Assembly (NCBI GenBank): GCA_017959065.1
Contig: JAGDBK010000053.1
Coordinates: 1 to 38,175 of the forward strand
Source of the DNA: Clostridia bacterium
GTDB lineage: Bacteria > Bacillota > Clostridia > Oscillospirales > CAG-272
Length of the DNA stretch: 38,175 nt
Direction of reading: 5' to 3'
The notes beneath the pieces were generated by a model. It saw only the letters and a program-made list of their open reading frames with translations. It had not been told where the DNA came from and did no database searches. Made by a program: the position numbers and the translations under genes. The first letter of the stretch is position 1. Every line of letters begins with the position of its first letter. Positions 6,822 to 15,871 of the stretch are shown in pieces.

Positions 6822-8464
6822 GCGGACTCTTCCATCTGACATATTCATCCGAAGGCGAGACCCGATCGATCGACGGGACTGCCGACAACGGCGATGATCT
6901 CGTCCTGTCCGTTTCCGATGACGGAAGGCGCAGGACTGTAAAGATCCGGGCAAATAAGGAGATCGGACTTCTGGAGTTCCGGGAAAGCTGTCCGCAGTGC
7001 TTCACTGAAGATGACGGCGACTCGGACGGTACTGTCCATTTTATGAACGGATACCAGTCCTGGACCGACAGCCGCGAGACATATCTCTCGGAAAAGGAAA
7101 AAGATGTCAAATCCATGCCCCGGAAGCTCGTCGATGCTTATTCATTCGACAGATACGGCGATGCGTCGTTTTACCCCTACAGGAAAAACATCCTCCACGG
7201 ATACGACGTATACTACTGCAGAGGAAGGAAAAACGGTTTTATCCTGAATCTCAATTTCAGAAACGCCTATCTGATAATCGAAGCGGACCGCGGCAGCGGA
7301 AACGTCACGGTCTCGAGCGACGTGTTCGGTGCGGTTCTGAATGAAGGCGAAGAGTTCACCGTATGCGACTACGCATATGGAGGATCATTTGAGGAGGGAC
7401 TCTCATTCCTCCGTCAGCATTCGACGGTTAACAGAGCGAGTAAACTATTCGGGTATACATCCTGGTACAACTATTATCAGAATATAAACGAAAGTATAAT
7501 CTTTAGAGATCTGGAAGCGCTGGACGAAAGATTCAGTCTGTTTCAGATCGATGACGGCTACGAAAAGCATGTCGGCGACTGGCTGACGGTCGACGAACAG
7601 AAGTTTCCCAACGGACTGAGACCCATCGTGGAATCGATCCATGCAAGAGGCATGAAAGCCGGTATCTGGCTCGCTCCGTTCGTTGCGGAGGAAAACAGTG
7701 AACTGTTCCAGACTCACAGGGACTGGTTCAGGACCGACGACATGGACAGGCCCGTCAAGTGCGGTTCGAACTGGGGCGGTTTTTACGCGCTTGACCTTGA
7801 AAACGAAAATGCACTCGATTTTATCGGAAAATGTCTTGCGCATTATTCGGATCTCGGTTTTGACTTTTTCAAACTGGATTTTTTATATGCTTCCAACCTT
7901 CCCGAGTATTACGGGATCACGCGCAGCCAGGCGGCTGAAAGAGCTTACTCAGGAATAAGGGATATCCTTAAAGACAAGCTGATCCTCGGATGCGGGGCCA
8001 CACTTTTCAACTGCATAGGAAAATTCGACTATGTCCGCGTCGGGCCGGATGTGTCTCTTAAATTCGACGATGCCTGGTATATGAAGTTCATGCACCGCGA
8101 AAGGATTTCGACAAAGGTAACGCTCCAGAACACCGTCTACAGATCCTTTATGGACGGAACACTTTTCGGGAACGATCCGGACGTCTTTCTCCTCAGAGAC
8201 GAAAACAACCACCTGACGCCAGGTCAGAAGAAGTCGCTTCTGACCCTGAACGCGCTCTTCGGAAGTGTTATGATGACGTCAGACAACATTTCCGGGTATG
8301 ATGATGAAAAGCGCGCTCTTCTGTCGGAAGCCATTGACTTATTCGAGAACGCAAGCGTCACAGGCTACAGGAGAAACGGAAGATTCATAGTCATAACCTA
8401 TACTCTCAGAGGCGCAGAAAAGACCGTCAGATATGATACTGTAAGGGGTGAGCTGATTGACTGA
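6818..8464 (+). CDS. Alpha-galactosidase, glycoside hydrolase family 36
   Basis: The 548-residue protein has no signal peptide and is cytoplasmic. Its size matches the short Thermotoga maritima GalA type (about 550). An N-terminal beta-rich domain (1-200) precedes a TIM barrel opening with GYTSWYNYYQNI and FQIDDGYEKHVGDW, followed by HARGMKAGIWLAPF. The expected catalytic nucleophile is Asp354 in KLDFLYA and the acid/base is Asp411 in VRVGPDVS; the 57-residue spacing is close to the 60 of the Thermotoga enzyme. It should release terminal alpha-galactose from melibiose- or raffinose-type sugars brought in by the transporter encoded just upstream. The ATG overlaps the transporter stop by four bases, indicating one operon. 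A closely related alpha-glycosidase activity cannot be excluded. Confidence 0.85.
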   Translation: MSGLFHLTYSSEGETRSIDGTADNGDDLVLSVSDDGRRRTVKIRANKEIGLLEFRESCPQCFTEDDGDSDGTVHFMNGYQSWTDSRETYLSEKEKDVKSMPRKLVDAYSFDRYGDASFYPYRKNILHGYDVYYCRGRKNGFILNLNFRNAYLIIEADRGSGNVTVSSDVFGAVLNEGEEFTVCDYAYGGSFEEGLSFLRQHSTVNRASKLFGYTSWYNYYQNINESIIFRDLEALDERFSLFQIDDGYEKHVGDWLTVDEQKFPNGLRPIVESIHARGMKAGIWLAPFVAEENSELFQTHRDWFRTDDMDRPVKCGSNWGGFYALDLENENALDFIGKCLAHYSDLGFDFFKLDFLYASNLPEYYGITRSQAAERAYSGIRDILKDKLILGCGATLFNCIGKFDYVRVGPDVSLKFDDAWYMKFMHRERISTKVTLQNTVYRSFMDGTLFGNDPDVFLLRDENNHLTPGQKKSLLTLNALFGSVMMTSDNISGYDDEKRALLSEAIDLFENASVTGYRRNGRFIVITYTLRGAEKTVRYDTVRGELID

Positions 8465-9896
8465 CAGGACCGGTTCCGTTTTCGGCAACGAGATCGACAG
8501 AAAAACGATCAAAGCCGCCGAAAAATCAAAAATGAAATACATAAAAAAATACGGCGACGATTCCGGATCAAATTACATACTTGGCGCGGAAGACATCGGT
8601 ACGCTGGACTTCATCGGGGCGAAGAAACTCGTTTTCTCGGAAAACGCCTGCAAATGGGATGACAGGCCGCTGATCGTCGGTAACATTCGGATGGGGTTCG
8701 GACACTACCGCATATCGATCGCGATGGCATCGTGCGCCAGAGCTCTCGGATTCACTCCATACTGGCTGGATCTCGCAGGATTCGACGCCACGGGCTCAAA
8801 AATGATCGCGGACCAGAACAAGCTGTATTCGATGGGATCAAAGCTTTCCCAAAAATCAAAACTGTTCAATGCTGCCGTTTGGGAGCCGCTGAACAGCGAA
8901 GGCTTCAGGAAGCTGACCTATAATGCCAAAGACCAGAAGAATTCCGAGCTTCTGGTGCCCATCCTCTCCTCGATCCCGAAGGATGTGCCGTATATCGCAA
9001 CTCACGTTTGGCCAAGTCAGGCCGCGGTCCACGCGGGCCTCGTCAATGTAGTGAACGCCATCCCCGACAACTGGCCGATGGCTCTCCACCTCTCGGAAGG
9101 CGCGGTACACACCGTCCAGACGCAGTTCGCTTATCTCGGATACAAGACCATGAACGGCTTTTCGGACAGGCCTCTGAAATGCATTCCGGACGGACAGCTT
9201 AAGATCACGGGAAGATATGTCGACCATGAACTGCTCGCCGGGCTGGATTCAGATAACGCGAAAAGAGCTGCCAGAGCCAAAGAAGGCAGACCGATGAGAT
9301 TCCTTTTGACCGTAGGCGGCGCCGGTGCGGGGTATGATCAGTTTCTCGGGATGGTATCCCACCTTATCCCATATGTTAAGGAGAAAAAAGCCGCGCTGTT
9401 CATAAACTTCGGTGACCACCGCAATGCTTTCGAACGCTTCCGCGGGGATATCCGTTCAGACTGTCTGAGGGAATTTCAAAATGACTATGCTCTTTTGAAA
9501 AAACATGTTCTGGATCTCGACAACTCCGATGCCGAAGGAATATGCGCGATTTTCAACGACGATATCTTCGAAGCGGTTTACTCGACCAATCTGCTCATGC
9601 CGAAATGCGACGTGCTTATCACAAAGCCGTCGGAACTGGCCTACTATCCGATACCGAAACTGTTCATGAAGCACATCGGCGGACATGAGGTCTACGGCGC
9701 CATCTGTTCCCAGGAGGCGGGAGACGGAACATTTGAATGTCCTGACATTAAAGACGCGAAGATCATGATCGACAGACTGATCACGGAAAAGGATCTGTAC
9801 TGTCATTTCGTCGAAAGGATAAACATTCTCAAAGCACAGGGAGAATACGACGGAGGATACAACTGCGTCAGACTGGCCGCCGGCATCGGGATCTGA
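8457..9896 (+). CDS. GT-B-fold-like protein of unknown function
   Basis: The start is a TTG at 8457 overlapping the GH36 stop, with AGGGGTG at 8444-8450; an ATG at 8532 has no ribosome site. The 479 residues have two Rossmann-like parts. Near residue 75 is GNIRMGFGHYRISIAMASC, resembling the N-terminal glycine/His loop of MurG and MGDG-synthase-type glycosyltransferases. Near 284 is LLTVGGAGAGYD, opening the second domain. Near 387 is CDVLITKPSELAYYPIPKL, resembling the acceptor-domain KPGG region of those enzymes. It may be a nucleotide-sugar glycosyltransferase, or a nucleotide-sugar or lipid-binding relative that lost catalysis. Coupling to an alpha-galactosidase suggests a role in using or rebuilding a galactoside. 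I do not recognise a characterised member. Confidence 0.5.
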   Translation: MTDRTGSVFGNEIDRKTIKAAEKSKMKYIKKYGDDSGSNYILGAEDIGTLDFIGAKKLVFSENACKWDDRPLIVGNIRMGFGHYRISIAMASCARALGFTPYWLDLAGFDATGSKMIADQNKLYSMGSKLSQKSKLFNAAVWEPLNSEGFRKLTYNAKDQKNSELLVPILSSIPKDVPYIATHVWPSQAAVHAGLVNVVNAIPDNWPMALHLSEGAVHTVQTQFAYLGYKTMNGFSDRPLKCIPDGQLKITGRYVDHELLAGLDSDNAKRAARAKEGRPMRFLLTVGGAGAGYDQFLGMVSHLIPYVKEKKAALFINFGDHRNAFERFRGDIRSDCLREFQNDYALLKKHVLDLDNSDAEGICAIFNDDIFEAVYSTNLLMPKCDVLITKPSELAYYPIPKLFMKHIGGHEVYGAICSQEAGDGTFECPDIKDAKIMIDRLITEKDLYCHFVERINILKAQGEYDGGYNCVRLAAGIGI

Positions 9897-9948
9897 TGAT
9901 CCTCTTCCGACCGCACGGATCAGGACAGGCATACTACTTAGACAAGAA

Positions 9949-9984
9949 TTGGCGTGGCCCCGAGGGACCACGCCAAACCATTTT
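9949..9984. terminator. Hairpin between convergent genes
   Basis: TTGGCGTGG at 9949-9957 pairs with CCACGCCAA at 9968-9976, with CC/GG near the loop. TTTT follows on the plus strand at 9981-9984, and TTCTT on the minus strand. It lies between the GT-like gene (plus) and GlyRS (minus) and can serve both directions. Confidence 0.6.
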
Positions 9985-10010
9985 AATCATTTCGCTTTTA
10001 GAATGTTCGG

Positions 10011-10037
10011 AGCCCGTTTTGCGAAAGCGGGCTTTTT
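10011..10037 (+). terminator. Intrinsic terminator after the GT-like gene
   Basis: AGCCCG at 10011-10016 pairs with CGGGCT at 10028-10033, around an inner TTTGCGAAA loop. T5 follows, then CC and TTTT. The T-run is on the plus strand, so it terminates the GPH-GH36-GT operon. Confidence 0.75.
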
Positions 10038-10044
10038 CCTTTTG

Positions 10045-11436
10045 TCAGAAGGCGATACGCTCTGAGATATACTCGTTAAGACCGTCTATCCTTACGCGAT
10101 CCTGAGCCATCGTATCGCGGTCCCTGACTGTGACGCAACCGTCATTTTCGGAATCGAAATCATATGTTATGCAGAACGGCGTACCGATCTCGTCCTGTCT
10201 GCGGTACCTCTTTCCTATGGAACCGGTCTCATCATAGTCGACGCTGAAGTCCTTCATCAGCTTTTCGAACACGCCGGCAGCACCTTCGGAAAGCTTTTTC
10301 GAGAGAGGAAGAACAGCCGCCTTGAACGGTGCAAGCGCCGGATGAAGGTGAAGGACTACACGCGTGTCGTTCTCGCCGATGACTTCCTCATCGTATGCCT
10401 CGATAAGGAATGCGAGCGCAACGCGGTCCGCGCCCAGAGAAGGTTCGATAACGTACGGAATGAAGTGCTCGCCGGTAACATCGTCGAAATACTCAAGTGA
10501 CTCGCCGCTGTGATTTGAATGCTGGCTCAGATCATAGTCCGTTCTGTCTGCCAGACCCCATAATTCGCCCCAGCCGAACGGGAACAGATACTCGAAGTCG
10601 GTCGTTGCCTTTGAATAGAAGCAGAGCTCTTCCGCATCGTGGTCACGGAGGCGAAGATTGTCTCTGCCTATGCCGAGACCGTAAAGGAAGTTCGCGCAGT
10701 AATCCTTCCAGTAGGCGAACCATTCCAGGTCCGTCCCGGGCTTGCAGAAGAATTCGAGTTCCATCTGCTCAAACTCGCGGGTCCTGAACGTGAAATTGCC
10801 CGGAGTTATCTCGTTTCTGAAAGCCTTGCCTATCTGGGCGACTCCGAACGGAAGCTTCTTCCTTGTGGTCCTGGCTATGTTCTTGAAGTTTACGAAAATG
10901 CCCTGCGCGGTCTCAGGTCTCAGATACAGTTCGGAACTTGAGTCCTCCGTAACTCCCTGATAAGTCTTGAACATGAGATTGAATTTTCTTATGGGTGTGA
11001 AATCGCTTTTTCCGCATGACGGACATACGATCTTTTTCTCGGCAATGTAATCGGACATCTGCTCATTGGTCCATCCTGCGGGATTGATGTCGAGTCCGTT
11101 CTCTGCGGCATAGTCTTCAATCAGTTTGTCCGCGCGGTGACGGGTCTTGCAGTTCTTGCAGTCAAGCAGAGGATCGGAAAAACCGCCCACATGTCCGGAC
11201 GCGACCCAGACTTCCGGATTCATGATGATCGCGCTGTCAAGACCAACGTTGTATCTGGATTCCTGAACGAATTTCTTCCACCACGCGCGCTTGACGTTGT
11301 TTTTCAGCTCAACGCCGAGAGGTCCGTAATCCCACGAATTCGCGAGACCGCCGTATATCTCCGAGCCGCTGTAAATGAATCCGCGATTCTTGCACAGCGC
11401 AACTATTTTTTCCATCGTTTTCTCTTTGTTGTCCAT
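10045..11436 (-). CDS. glyQS: Glycine--tRNA ligase, single-chain dimeric type
   Basis: The start is the ATG at 11436 ([20 protein letters not shown]), with AAGGAG at 11447-11452, giving 463 residues, the usual length of the alpha2 enzyme. The class II fold is shown by [18 protein letters not shown] near residue 24, the motif 2 region [23 protein letters not shown] and the motif 3 region [15 protein letters not shown] zinc-binding insertion carries C93, C96, C138 and C141. The C-terminal anticodon-binding domain begins around residue 365. It charges tRNA-Gly with glycine in the cytoplasm. It is the last gene of a long minus-strand run, 22 bases after the LCP gene. No T-box leader is visible in front of it, so it is probably expressed from upstream promoters. 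Confidence 0.95.
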   Translation of the reverse strand: MDNKEKTMEKIVALCKNRGFIYSGSEIYGGLANSWDYGPLGVELKNNVKRAWWKKFVQESRYNVGLDSAIIMNPEVWVASGHVGGFSDPLLDCKNCKTRHRADKLIEDYAAENGLDINPAGWTNEQMSDYIAEKKIVCPSCGKSDFTPIRKFNLMFKTYQGVTEDSSSELYLRPETAQGIFVNFKNIARTTRKKLPFGVAQIGKAFRNEITPGNFTFRTREFEQMELEFFCKPGTDLEWFAYWKDYCANFLYGLGIGRDNLRLRDHDAEELCFYSKATTDFEYLFPFGWGELWGLADRTDYDLSQHSNHSGESLEYFDDVTGEHFIPYVIEPSLGADRVALAFLIEAYDEEVIGENDTRVVLHLHPALAPFKAAVLPLSKKLSEGAAGVFEKLMKDFSVDYDETGSIGKRYRRQDEIGTPFCITYDFDSENDGCVTVRDRDTMAQDRVRIDGLNEYISERIAF

Positions 11437-11458
11437 AACGCAAATACTCCTTAGTGTT

Positions 11459-12517
11459 TCACGCATCATACGGGATGCGGTAATTGTAGAACTGGTTGAT
11501 CGCCGCTCTTATATCCGGGATGAAAACCTTTTCTTCCTTCTCGTTGACCGTATATTTTCCCGGATATACAAACTCATAGCATCTGAAAGTTGAATAAGAA
11601 AAGATCAGTCCGGCGTTTTTGATCAGAAAATCCGCCGTGAGATTTGTCTCCACATATGGCGATATCTGCGAAAACAGCGTTCCGATCCTGGTCATATTCG
11701 AAATGTCGGTAGCTTTTCTCGCAAGCGTCATAATATATTTTATCGTCGTTGATCCCCTCGAGTTGACGCCGTCGGTATACCCGTTGTATCTGAGGATCTT
11801 CTCCGCGCCTGTCCCCGAGATCCTGTATGTTCCCTTCTCGATATCGATAAACAGGTCCTGGCTTTCGTCAGTGTAATTCATGTCGCACGGAATATCGAAA
11901 TCCACTATTCCGATACTGTTAACCACCGCCACGACCTTTTCCACACTGACGCAGACATGGTAATCGATCACAAGGCCTGTTATCGCCTCGACCTTGTGCC
12001 GCAGCAGATCCGGACCTCCTGTCATGTAAAGGGAGCCCAATCTTACGTTTCCGACGTCCGAAAGCACGATCATATTGCCGGGAATGTATGTGAACGTAAA
12101 TTCCTGCCTTTCCTTGTCCACCCGGACGAGGACCATCGAATCAGCTTCAAATGTCCTGTATTTGAACAGTCCTTTTTGCTTCTTCTTGGTGATTTCCGAC
12201 ACTTCCAGCATCCTGTGGAAACTGCTTTTCCAGAGCCACAGAGATGGATCGTAATCGTCAAATCTTGATTCCTGGAGATCGGTCCCTATCAAAAGAACGT
12301 TGAAAGAACTGCCGTTTATCTTTTCGGGATCATCGTTTTCGCCGGGCGAAGTCGTCTCAGGCCCAGCAGACGTCTCGCCCGCCACGCCCTGCTGATCGTT
12401 TTCCGACCTGGAGATCATGGATCCGGACGCGTATGAGACCGTCAGGTAGGAAAAAATTGAAAATATCACTAGAGAGATCAAAAATGATACCAGAAAATTT
12501 CTGAAAGCAGAAAGCAA
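11459..12517 (-). CDS. LytR-CpsA-Psr (LCP) family protein
   Basis: The best start is a TTG at 12517, seven bases after AAAGGAGG at 12525-12532; an ATG at 12535 overlaps the ribosome site itself. This gives 352 residues. One transmembrane helix lies near residues 6-28, followed by a Ser/Glu/Pro-rich linker and the LCP domain: [27 protein letters not shown], an [20 protein letters not shown] segment, and [19 protein letters not shown] with the Arg residues that normally contact the pyrophosphate of the lipid-linked substrate. LCP proteins attach teichoic-acid-like or capsule polymers to peptidoglycan on the outer face of the membrane. The usual second conserved Arg/Asp pattern is only partly kept, so specificity is open. 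GlyRS follows at 22 bases. Confidence 0.8.
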   Translation of the reverse strand: MLSAFRNFLVSFLISLVIFSIFSYLTVSYASGSMISRSENDQQGVAGETSAGPETTSPGENDDPEKINGSSFNVLLIGTDLQESRFDDYDPSLWLWKSSFHRMLEVSEITKKKQKGLFKYRTFEADSMVLVRVDKERQEFTFTYIPGNMIVLSDVGNVRLGSLYMTGGPDLLRHKVEAITGLVIDYHVCVSVEKVVAVVNSIGIVDFDIPCDMNYTDESQDLFIDIEKGTYRISGTGAEKILRYNGYTDGVNSRGSTTIKYIMTLARKATDISNMTRIGTLFSQISPYVETNLTADFLIKNAGLIFSYSTFRCYEFVYPGKYTVNEKEEKVFIPDIRAAINQFYNYRIPYDA

Positions 12518-12569
12518 TTGACATCCTCCTTTCATCGGAGAATGACCCGCCGGCATCCCGCCGTAAAGG

Positions 12570-13739
12570 TCATCTGTAAGCTTTTACGAAGCTTTCTATC
12601 CGTTCAAGCGCCTTTGATATATGGTTGACGGAGTACGCATACGATATACGCGCGTTCCCTTCGCCGCATTCCCCGAAAGCATTGCCGGGAACTATGGCGA
12701 CACCTTTTTCGTACAGAAGTTTCTCGGCAAACTGTTCTGATGTCATTCCAAAGCCGGATATGTTCGGGAAAACGTAGAACGCGCCCTCAGGCTCGAAGCA
12801 TTCCAGTCCTATGCTTCTCAGCCCCGATACGATATATCTTCTGCGCCTGTCGTACTCATTCTTCATATACTCTATGTCCTCGTCGCCGTTTCTCATGGCT
12901 TCGAGGGCGGCATACTGGCACGTGGTCGGAGCGCACATGATCGCGTACTGATGGACCTTGATCATATTGTCCGATATCTCCCGCGGCGCGCAGACATATC
13001 CTATCCTCCACCCTGTCATGGCATAAGCTTTTGAAAAACCGCTTGCCACAACCGTGCGCTCTCTCATCCCCTCCAGTGTAGCGATAGAAACATGCTTTCT
13101 CCCGAAAGTGAGTTCCGAATAGATCTCATCCGAAAGAACGGCGATATCGGTGTCTCTGAGGACATCTGCGATCGGCTCAAGATCCTCTTCCGTCATGATT
13201 GCGCCTGTAGGATTGTTGGGATATGGAAGTATGAGCAGTTTAGTTTTCGGAGTTATTGCCGATCTTAGCTCCTCCGGGGTAAGCTTGAAGCTGTTCTCCT
13301 CTCTGGTGCTGATGAGGACCGGTTTCCCTCCGGCAAGCTCGACCAGAGGCTCATAACATACGAAAGCCGGCATCGGGATGATGACTTCGTCGCCGGGCGA
13401 TACGATCGTACGGATAGAGATATCTATCGCTTCGCTGCCTCCCACGGTAACTATGATCTCATTATCCGGAGAATAAGACAGGCCGAACCGTCTTGCGAGA
13501 TATGCGGATATCTCGTTTCTGAGCTCCGGTGTCCCGCGGTTTGATGTGTAATATGTCTTCCCTTTTTCCAGACTTTCGATCCCGGCCTCCCTGATGTGCC
13601 ACGGGGTCTCGAAATCCGGCTGTCCGACTGTGAGGGATATCACATCCTTCATACTCTCCAGAAGATCGAAAAATCTTCTGATTCCCGAAGGACGGATGTC
13701 TCTTGCAGCGGGAGAGATTATCCTGCTGTAATCAATCAT
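12570..13739 (-). CDS. PLP-dependent class I aminotransferase (AlaT/PatA-like)
   Basis: The protein has 389 residues. The fold-type I motifs are clear: SNRGTPELR near 66, PYPNNPTGA at 172-180, SDEIYSEL with Asp204, and the PLP lysine Lys237 in SGFSKAYAMTGWRIGY. A C-terminal RISYAYS carries the carboxylate-binding Arg. It transfers amino groups between amino acids and 2-oxo acids in the cytoplasm. Its ATG overlaps the stop of an Lrp/AsnC regulator by four bases (13736-13739). In Bacillus subtilis the same pairing is alaR-alaT (yugG-yugH), alanine transaminase with its regulator, so alanine synthesis is the best guess. Aspartate or aromatic specificity cannot be excluded from motifs. Confidence 0.85.
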   Translation of the reverse strand: MIDYSRIISPAARDIRPSGIRRFFDLLESMKDVISLTVGQPDFETPWHIREAGIESLEKGKTYYTSNRGTPELRNEISAYLARRFGLSYSPDNEIIVTVGGSEAIDISIRTIVSPGDEVIIPMPAFVCYEPLVELAGGKPVLISTREENSFKLTPEELRSAITPKTKLLILPYPNNPTGAIMTEEDLEPIADVLRDTDIAVLSDEIYSELTFGRKHVSIATLEGMRERTVVASGFSKAYAMTGWRIGYVCAPREISDNMIKVHQYAIMCAPTTCQYAALEAMRNGDEDIEYMKNEYDRRRRYIVSGLRSIGLECFEPEGAFYVFPNISGFGMTSEQFAEKLLYEKGVAIVPGNAFGECGEGNARISYAYSVNHISKALERIESFVKAYR

Positions 13740-14215
13740 ATGGGCGAATTCCCTCTTTCATCCACCTCACGCGACCCGTAGATGATGCCTTTGTCCTTGT
13801 ATTTGCAAAGGACGAAATGCGTGGATGTTGAAACGATGGCATCCATCGGAGCTATCTTCTGGGCAACGAACAGGGCGACTTCCTTCATCGTCCTCCCCTC
13901 TATCATTACCGCAAGGTCAAAACTGCCGGACATCAGATAAAGGCTCTTAACTTCCGGATAATTGTATATCTTTTCCGCTACCCTGTCAAAGCCCCTGTCT
14001 CTCTGAGGAGTGATGCGGAGCTCGATAAGCGCGCTAACGTATTCCCGGTCGGTCTTGTCCCAGTCGATCAGCGCCTGGTAGCCGAGAATGACACCCTGCT
14101 TCTCATAGTCATCGATCATTGCCCGGATATCGCCGACCTCCTTGTCGAGCATTACGGACAGCTGCTCGGGAGTGAGTCTGCCGTCCTGTTCGAGCAGTTT
14201 AAGAAGTTCAGACAT
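13736..14215 (-). CDS. Lrp/AsnC-family transcriptional regulator (AlaR-like)
   Basis: The 159-residue protein has an N-terminal winged helix-turn-helix (about 1-55: LLKLLEQDGRLTPEQLSVML, then the DIRAMIDDYEKQGVILGY recognition part) and a C-terminal RAM/ACT-like domain (about 65-140) with VKSLYLMSGSFDLAVMIEG, which in this family binds an amino acid and drives oligomerisation. GGAGG lies ten bases before the ATG, inside the end of the MutS-like gene. It overlaps the aminotransferase by ATGA and is expected to control that gene in response to alanine or a related amino acid, by analogy with AlaR-AlaT of Bacillus. No operator was identified by eye. Confidence 0.85.
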   Translation of the reverse strand: MSELLKLLEQDGRLTPEQLSVMLDKEVGDIRAMIDDYEKQGVILGYQALIDWDKTDREYVSALIELRITPQRDRGFDRVAEKIYNYPEVKSLYLMSGSFDLAVMIEGRTMKEVALFVAQKIAPMDAIVSTSTHFVLCKYKDKGIIYGSREVDERGNSPI

Positions 14216-14217
14216 CT

Positions 14218-15855
14218 TTAATTATCCTCCGCCTGTTTTCGTGAACCGTCGTCACGAACCTTTTCAACTATTCTGTCAAATGATATGCCGTATTTGTCGG
14301 TGATGTCCCTCGCATAGCTCTTGCCGTCGGGACGCCGCCTGACTATCCTGAAGCTCCGCTTTCCGTCCTCTATCTCGGCGACCAGTGAATCCACGCCCAC
14401 ACCGCCGAACTCGGCGCTTCTAGAGTTTATCTCGTCCAGTCTTGCGGCAAGTTCATGGAGATGCGTGGAGAATATTCCCCGGCATCCTATAACAGACAGA
14501 CCCGCAAGCAGATCTTCCGCAATATATGACGCCTCATAGGCTCCGGTGGAAGACAGCAACTCGTCAAGGAGAATCATGCTGTTCCCGTCGACCTTGCTCA
14601 TTATCTCGGACAGTCTGGAGCATTCCTCACCGAGTCTTCCCTTGTCTATGGTATCCCCGCTTTCGCTCGGAAAATGGGTGTAAAGAGAACTGACGGGACT
14701 TATCGTCAGCTCGTCCGCCGGGACAGGCATCCCGAGCTGGGCGAGGATCTGCGACATGCCCACGGCGCAGGTGATCACGGACTTTCCGCCGCGGTTTGGC
14801 CCGGTCAGTACGAACAGCCGTCCGCGGTCATCAAAGGAGATATCGTTTTTAACTATCCCAGACTCCGCTCTGAGAGCCACATCGGGGTTGTACAGTCCTC
14901 TCGCGGTGAACGCCTTTTCACCGGAAGGCGCGAGTTTCGGAAATGATACGCTGCATCCCTGTTTCTTGAGACTTGATATGAACCGTGCGCCTTTTACTAT
15001 CAGTTCTATCTCGGGCATTATCCTGAGAAGGAAATCCGTATTCTCGAGAACGTATTCGTTTACTATGCGTTTCCATCCTTTTACGGATGATTTGAATACA
15101 TCGTTTATCGCCGAATAGAAAGCGTGCGAAAGAGCCATTCTCTGGTTCTCGGTCTGAGACCGGTCGAACGGGACCAAAGGCGCAATGCAGGTATACTCGT
15201 CGTTTTTGAAATTGAAACTCAGTATTTTCTCTATGATGTCCCCGGATTTGAAATAGACCGGGTTGATCGAAAGGACTCCAGCGTCCCTGGGCCTGAGCTG
15301 GTCGTCCAGATTCACTCCGACGGTGATGCTTTTTATTTCCCTGACTCTTCCGGACAGCTCATTGAGTTTCTCGTTGAGTTCCCGGTAGTAATCGCTTTCG
15401 GTCAGAGTCTCGATCGTGTCGATCAGTCTGGCGAAGACATCGCTCCTGACCTTCTCGCGAAGCCCGCGGAATCCGTCCCTGAGCTTTTCTATGCATGAGA
15501 TATACAGTTCGATTTCTGTTATACTGGTCAGATAGCTTTCCGTGCTTTCGCTCTTCCCGGAGTCTAGTCTCCGCAACTCGATAATGTCGTTGAGTATGGG
15601 AAATACGGAAACGAGCGCTTCGCTCAGCTGGGGGATATCGATGACATCCGCAAAGACACCCTGCCGGAACTCGATCGTCCTCGTATCCGTTGAAAAGAAC
15701 TCCGATACGGAAACGCTCCTGGTGAGTATATAATCCTCAAGCCCGACAGAGGAGATCACATCTTCAGAGATATCCGCCTTCAGTTTCCCCGAATCATGCT
15801 CCGCCCTGGATGCGTCGTCCGGATAAAGAAGGCTGTAGCTGTCTTTTATAATCAT
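14218..15855 (-). CDS. MutS-like ATPase lacking the mismatch-recognition domain
   Basis: The 545-residue protein has a helical N-terminal and central part resembling the MutS core and lever (about 1-310), and a C-terminal ABC-type ATPase. Walker A is GPNRGGKS at 352-359, Walker B is MILLDE with Asp431/Glu432, the signature region is LSSTGAYEA, and the switch is THLHEL at 464-469 (THYHEL in MutS). The N-terminal mismatch-binding domain with its Phe-x-Glu motif is absent and there is no Smr nuclease domain, so this is one of the small MutS-related families and not the mismatch-repair MutS. Its role is unknown; DNA-structure or recombination functions are possible. It lies 16 bases after a PHP phosphatase and two bases before the Lrp gene. 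Confidence 0.8.
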   Translation of the reverse strand: MIIKDSYSLLYPDDASRAEHDSGKLKADISEDVISSVGLEDYILTRSVSVSEFFSTDTRTIEFRQGVFADVIDIPQLSEALVSVFPILNDIIELRRLDSGKSESTESYLTSITEIELYISCIEKLRDGFRGLREKVRSDVFARLIDTIETLTESDYYRELNEKLNELSGRVREIKSITVGVNLDDQLRPRDAGVLSINPVYFKSGDIIEKILSFNFKNDEYTCIAPLVPFDRSQTENQRMALSHAFYSAINDVFKSSVKGWKRIVNEYVLENTDFLLRIMPEIELIVKGARFISSLKKQGCSVSFPKLAPSGEKAFTARGLYNPDVALRAESGIVKNDISFDDRGRLFVLTGPNRGGKSVITCAVGMSQILAQLGMPVPADELTISPVSSLYTHFPSESGDTIDKGRLGEECSRLSEIMSKVDGNSMILLDELLSSTGAYEASYIAEDLLAGLSVIGCRGIFSTHLHELAARLDEINSRSAEFGGVGVDSLVAEIEDGKRSFRIVRRRPDGKSYARDITDKYGISFDRIVEKVRDDGSRKQAEDN

Positions 15856-15871
15856 TTCGTGTTCTTCCTGC

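Noticed and set aside
11437..11600. T-box leader for the glycyl-tRNA synthetase
   Set aside because: The upstream 22-base gap is too short and the LCP coding sequence precedes it; no T-box sequence was seen.
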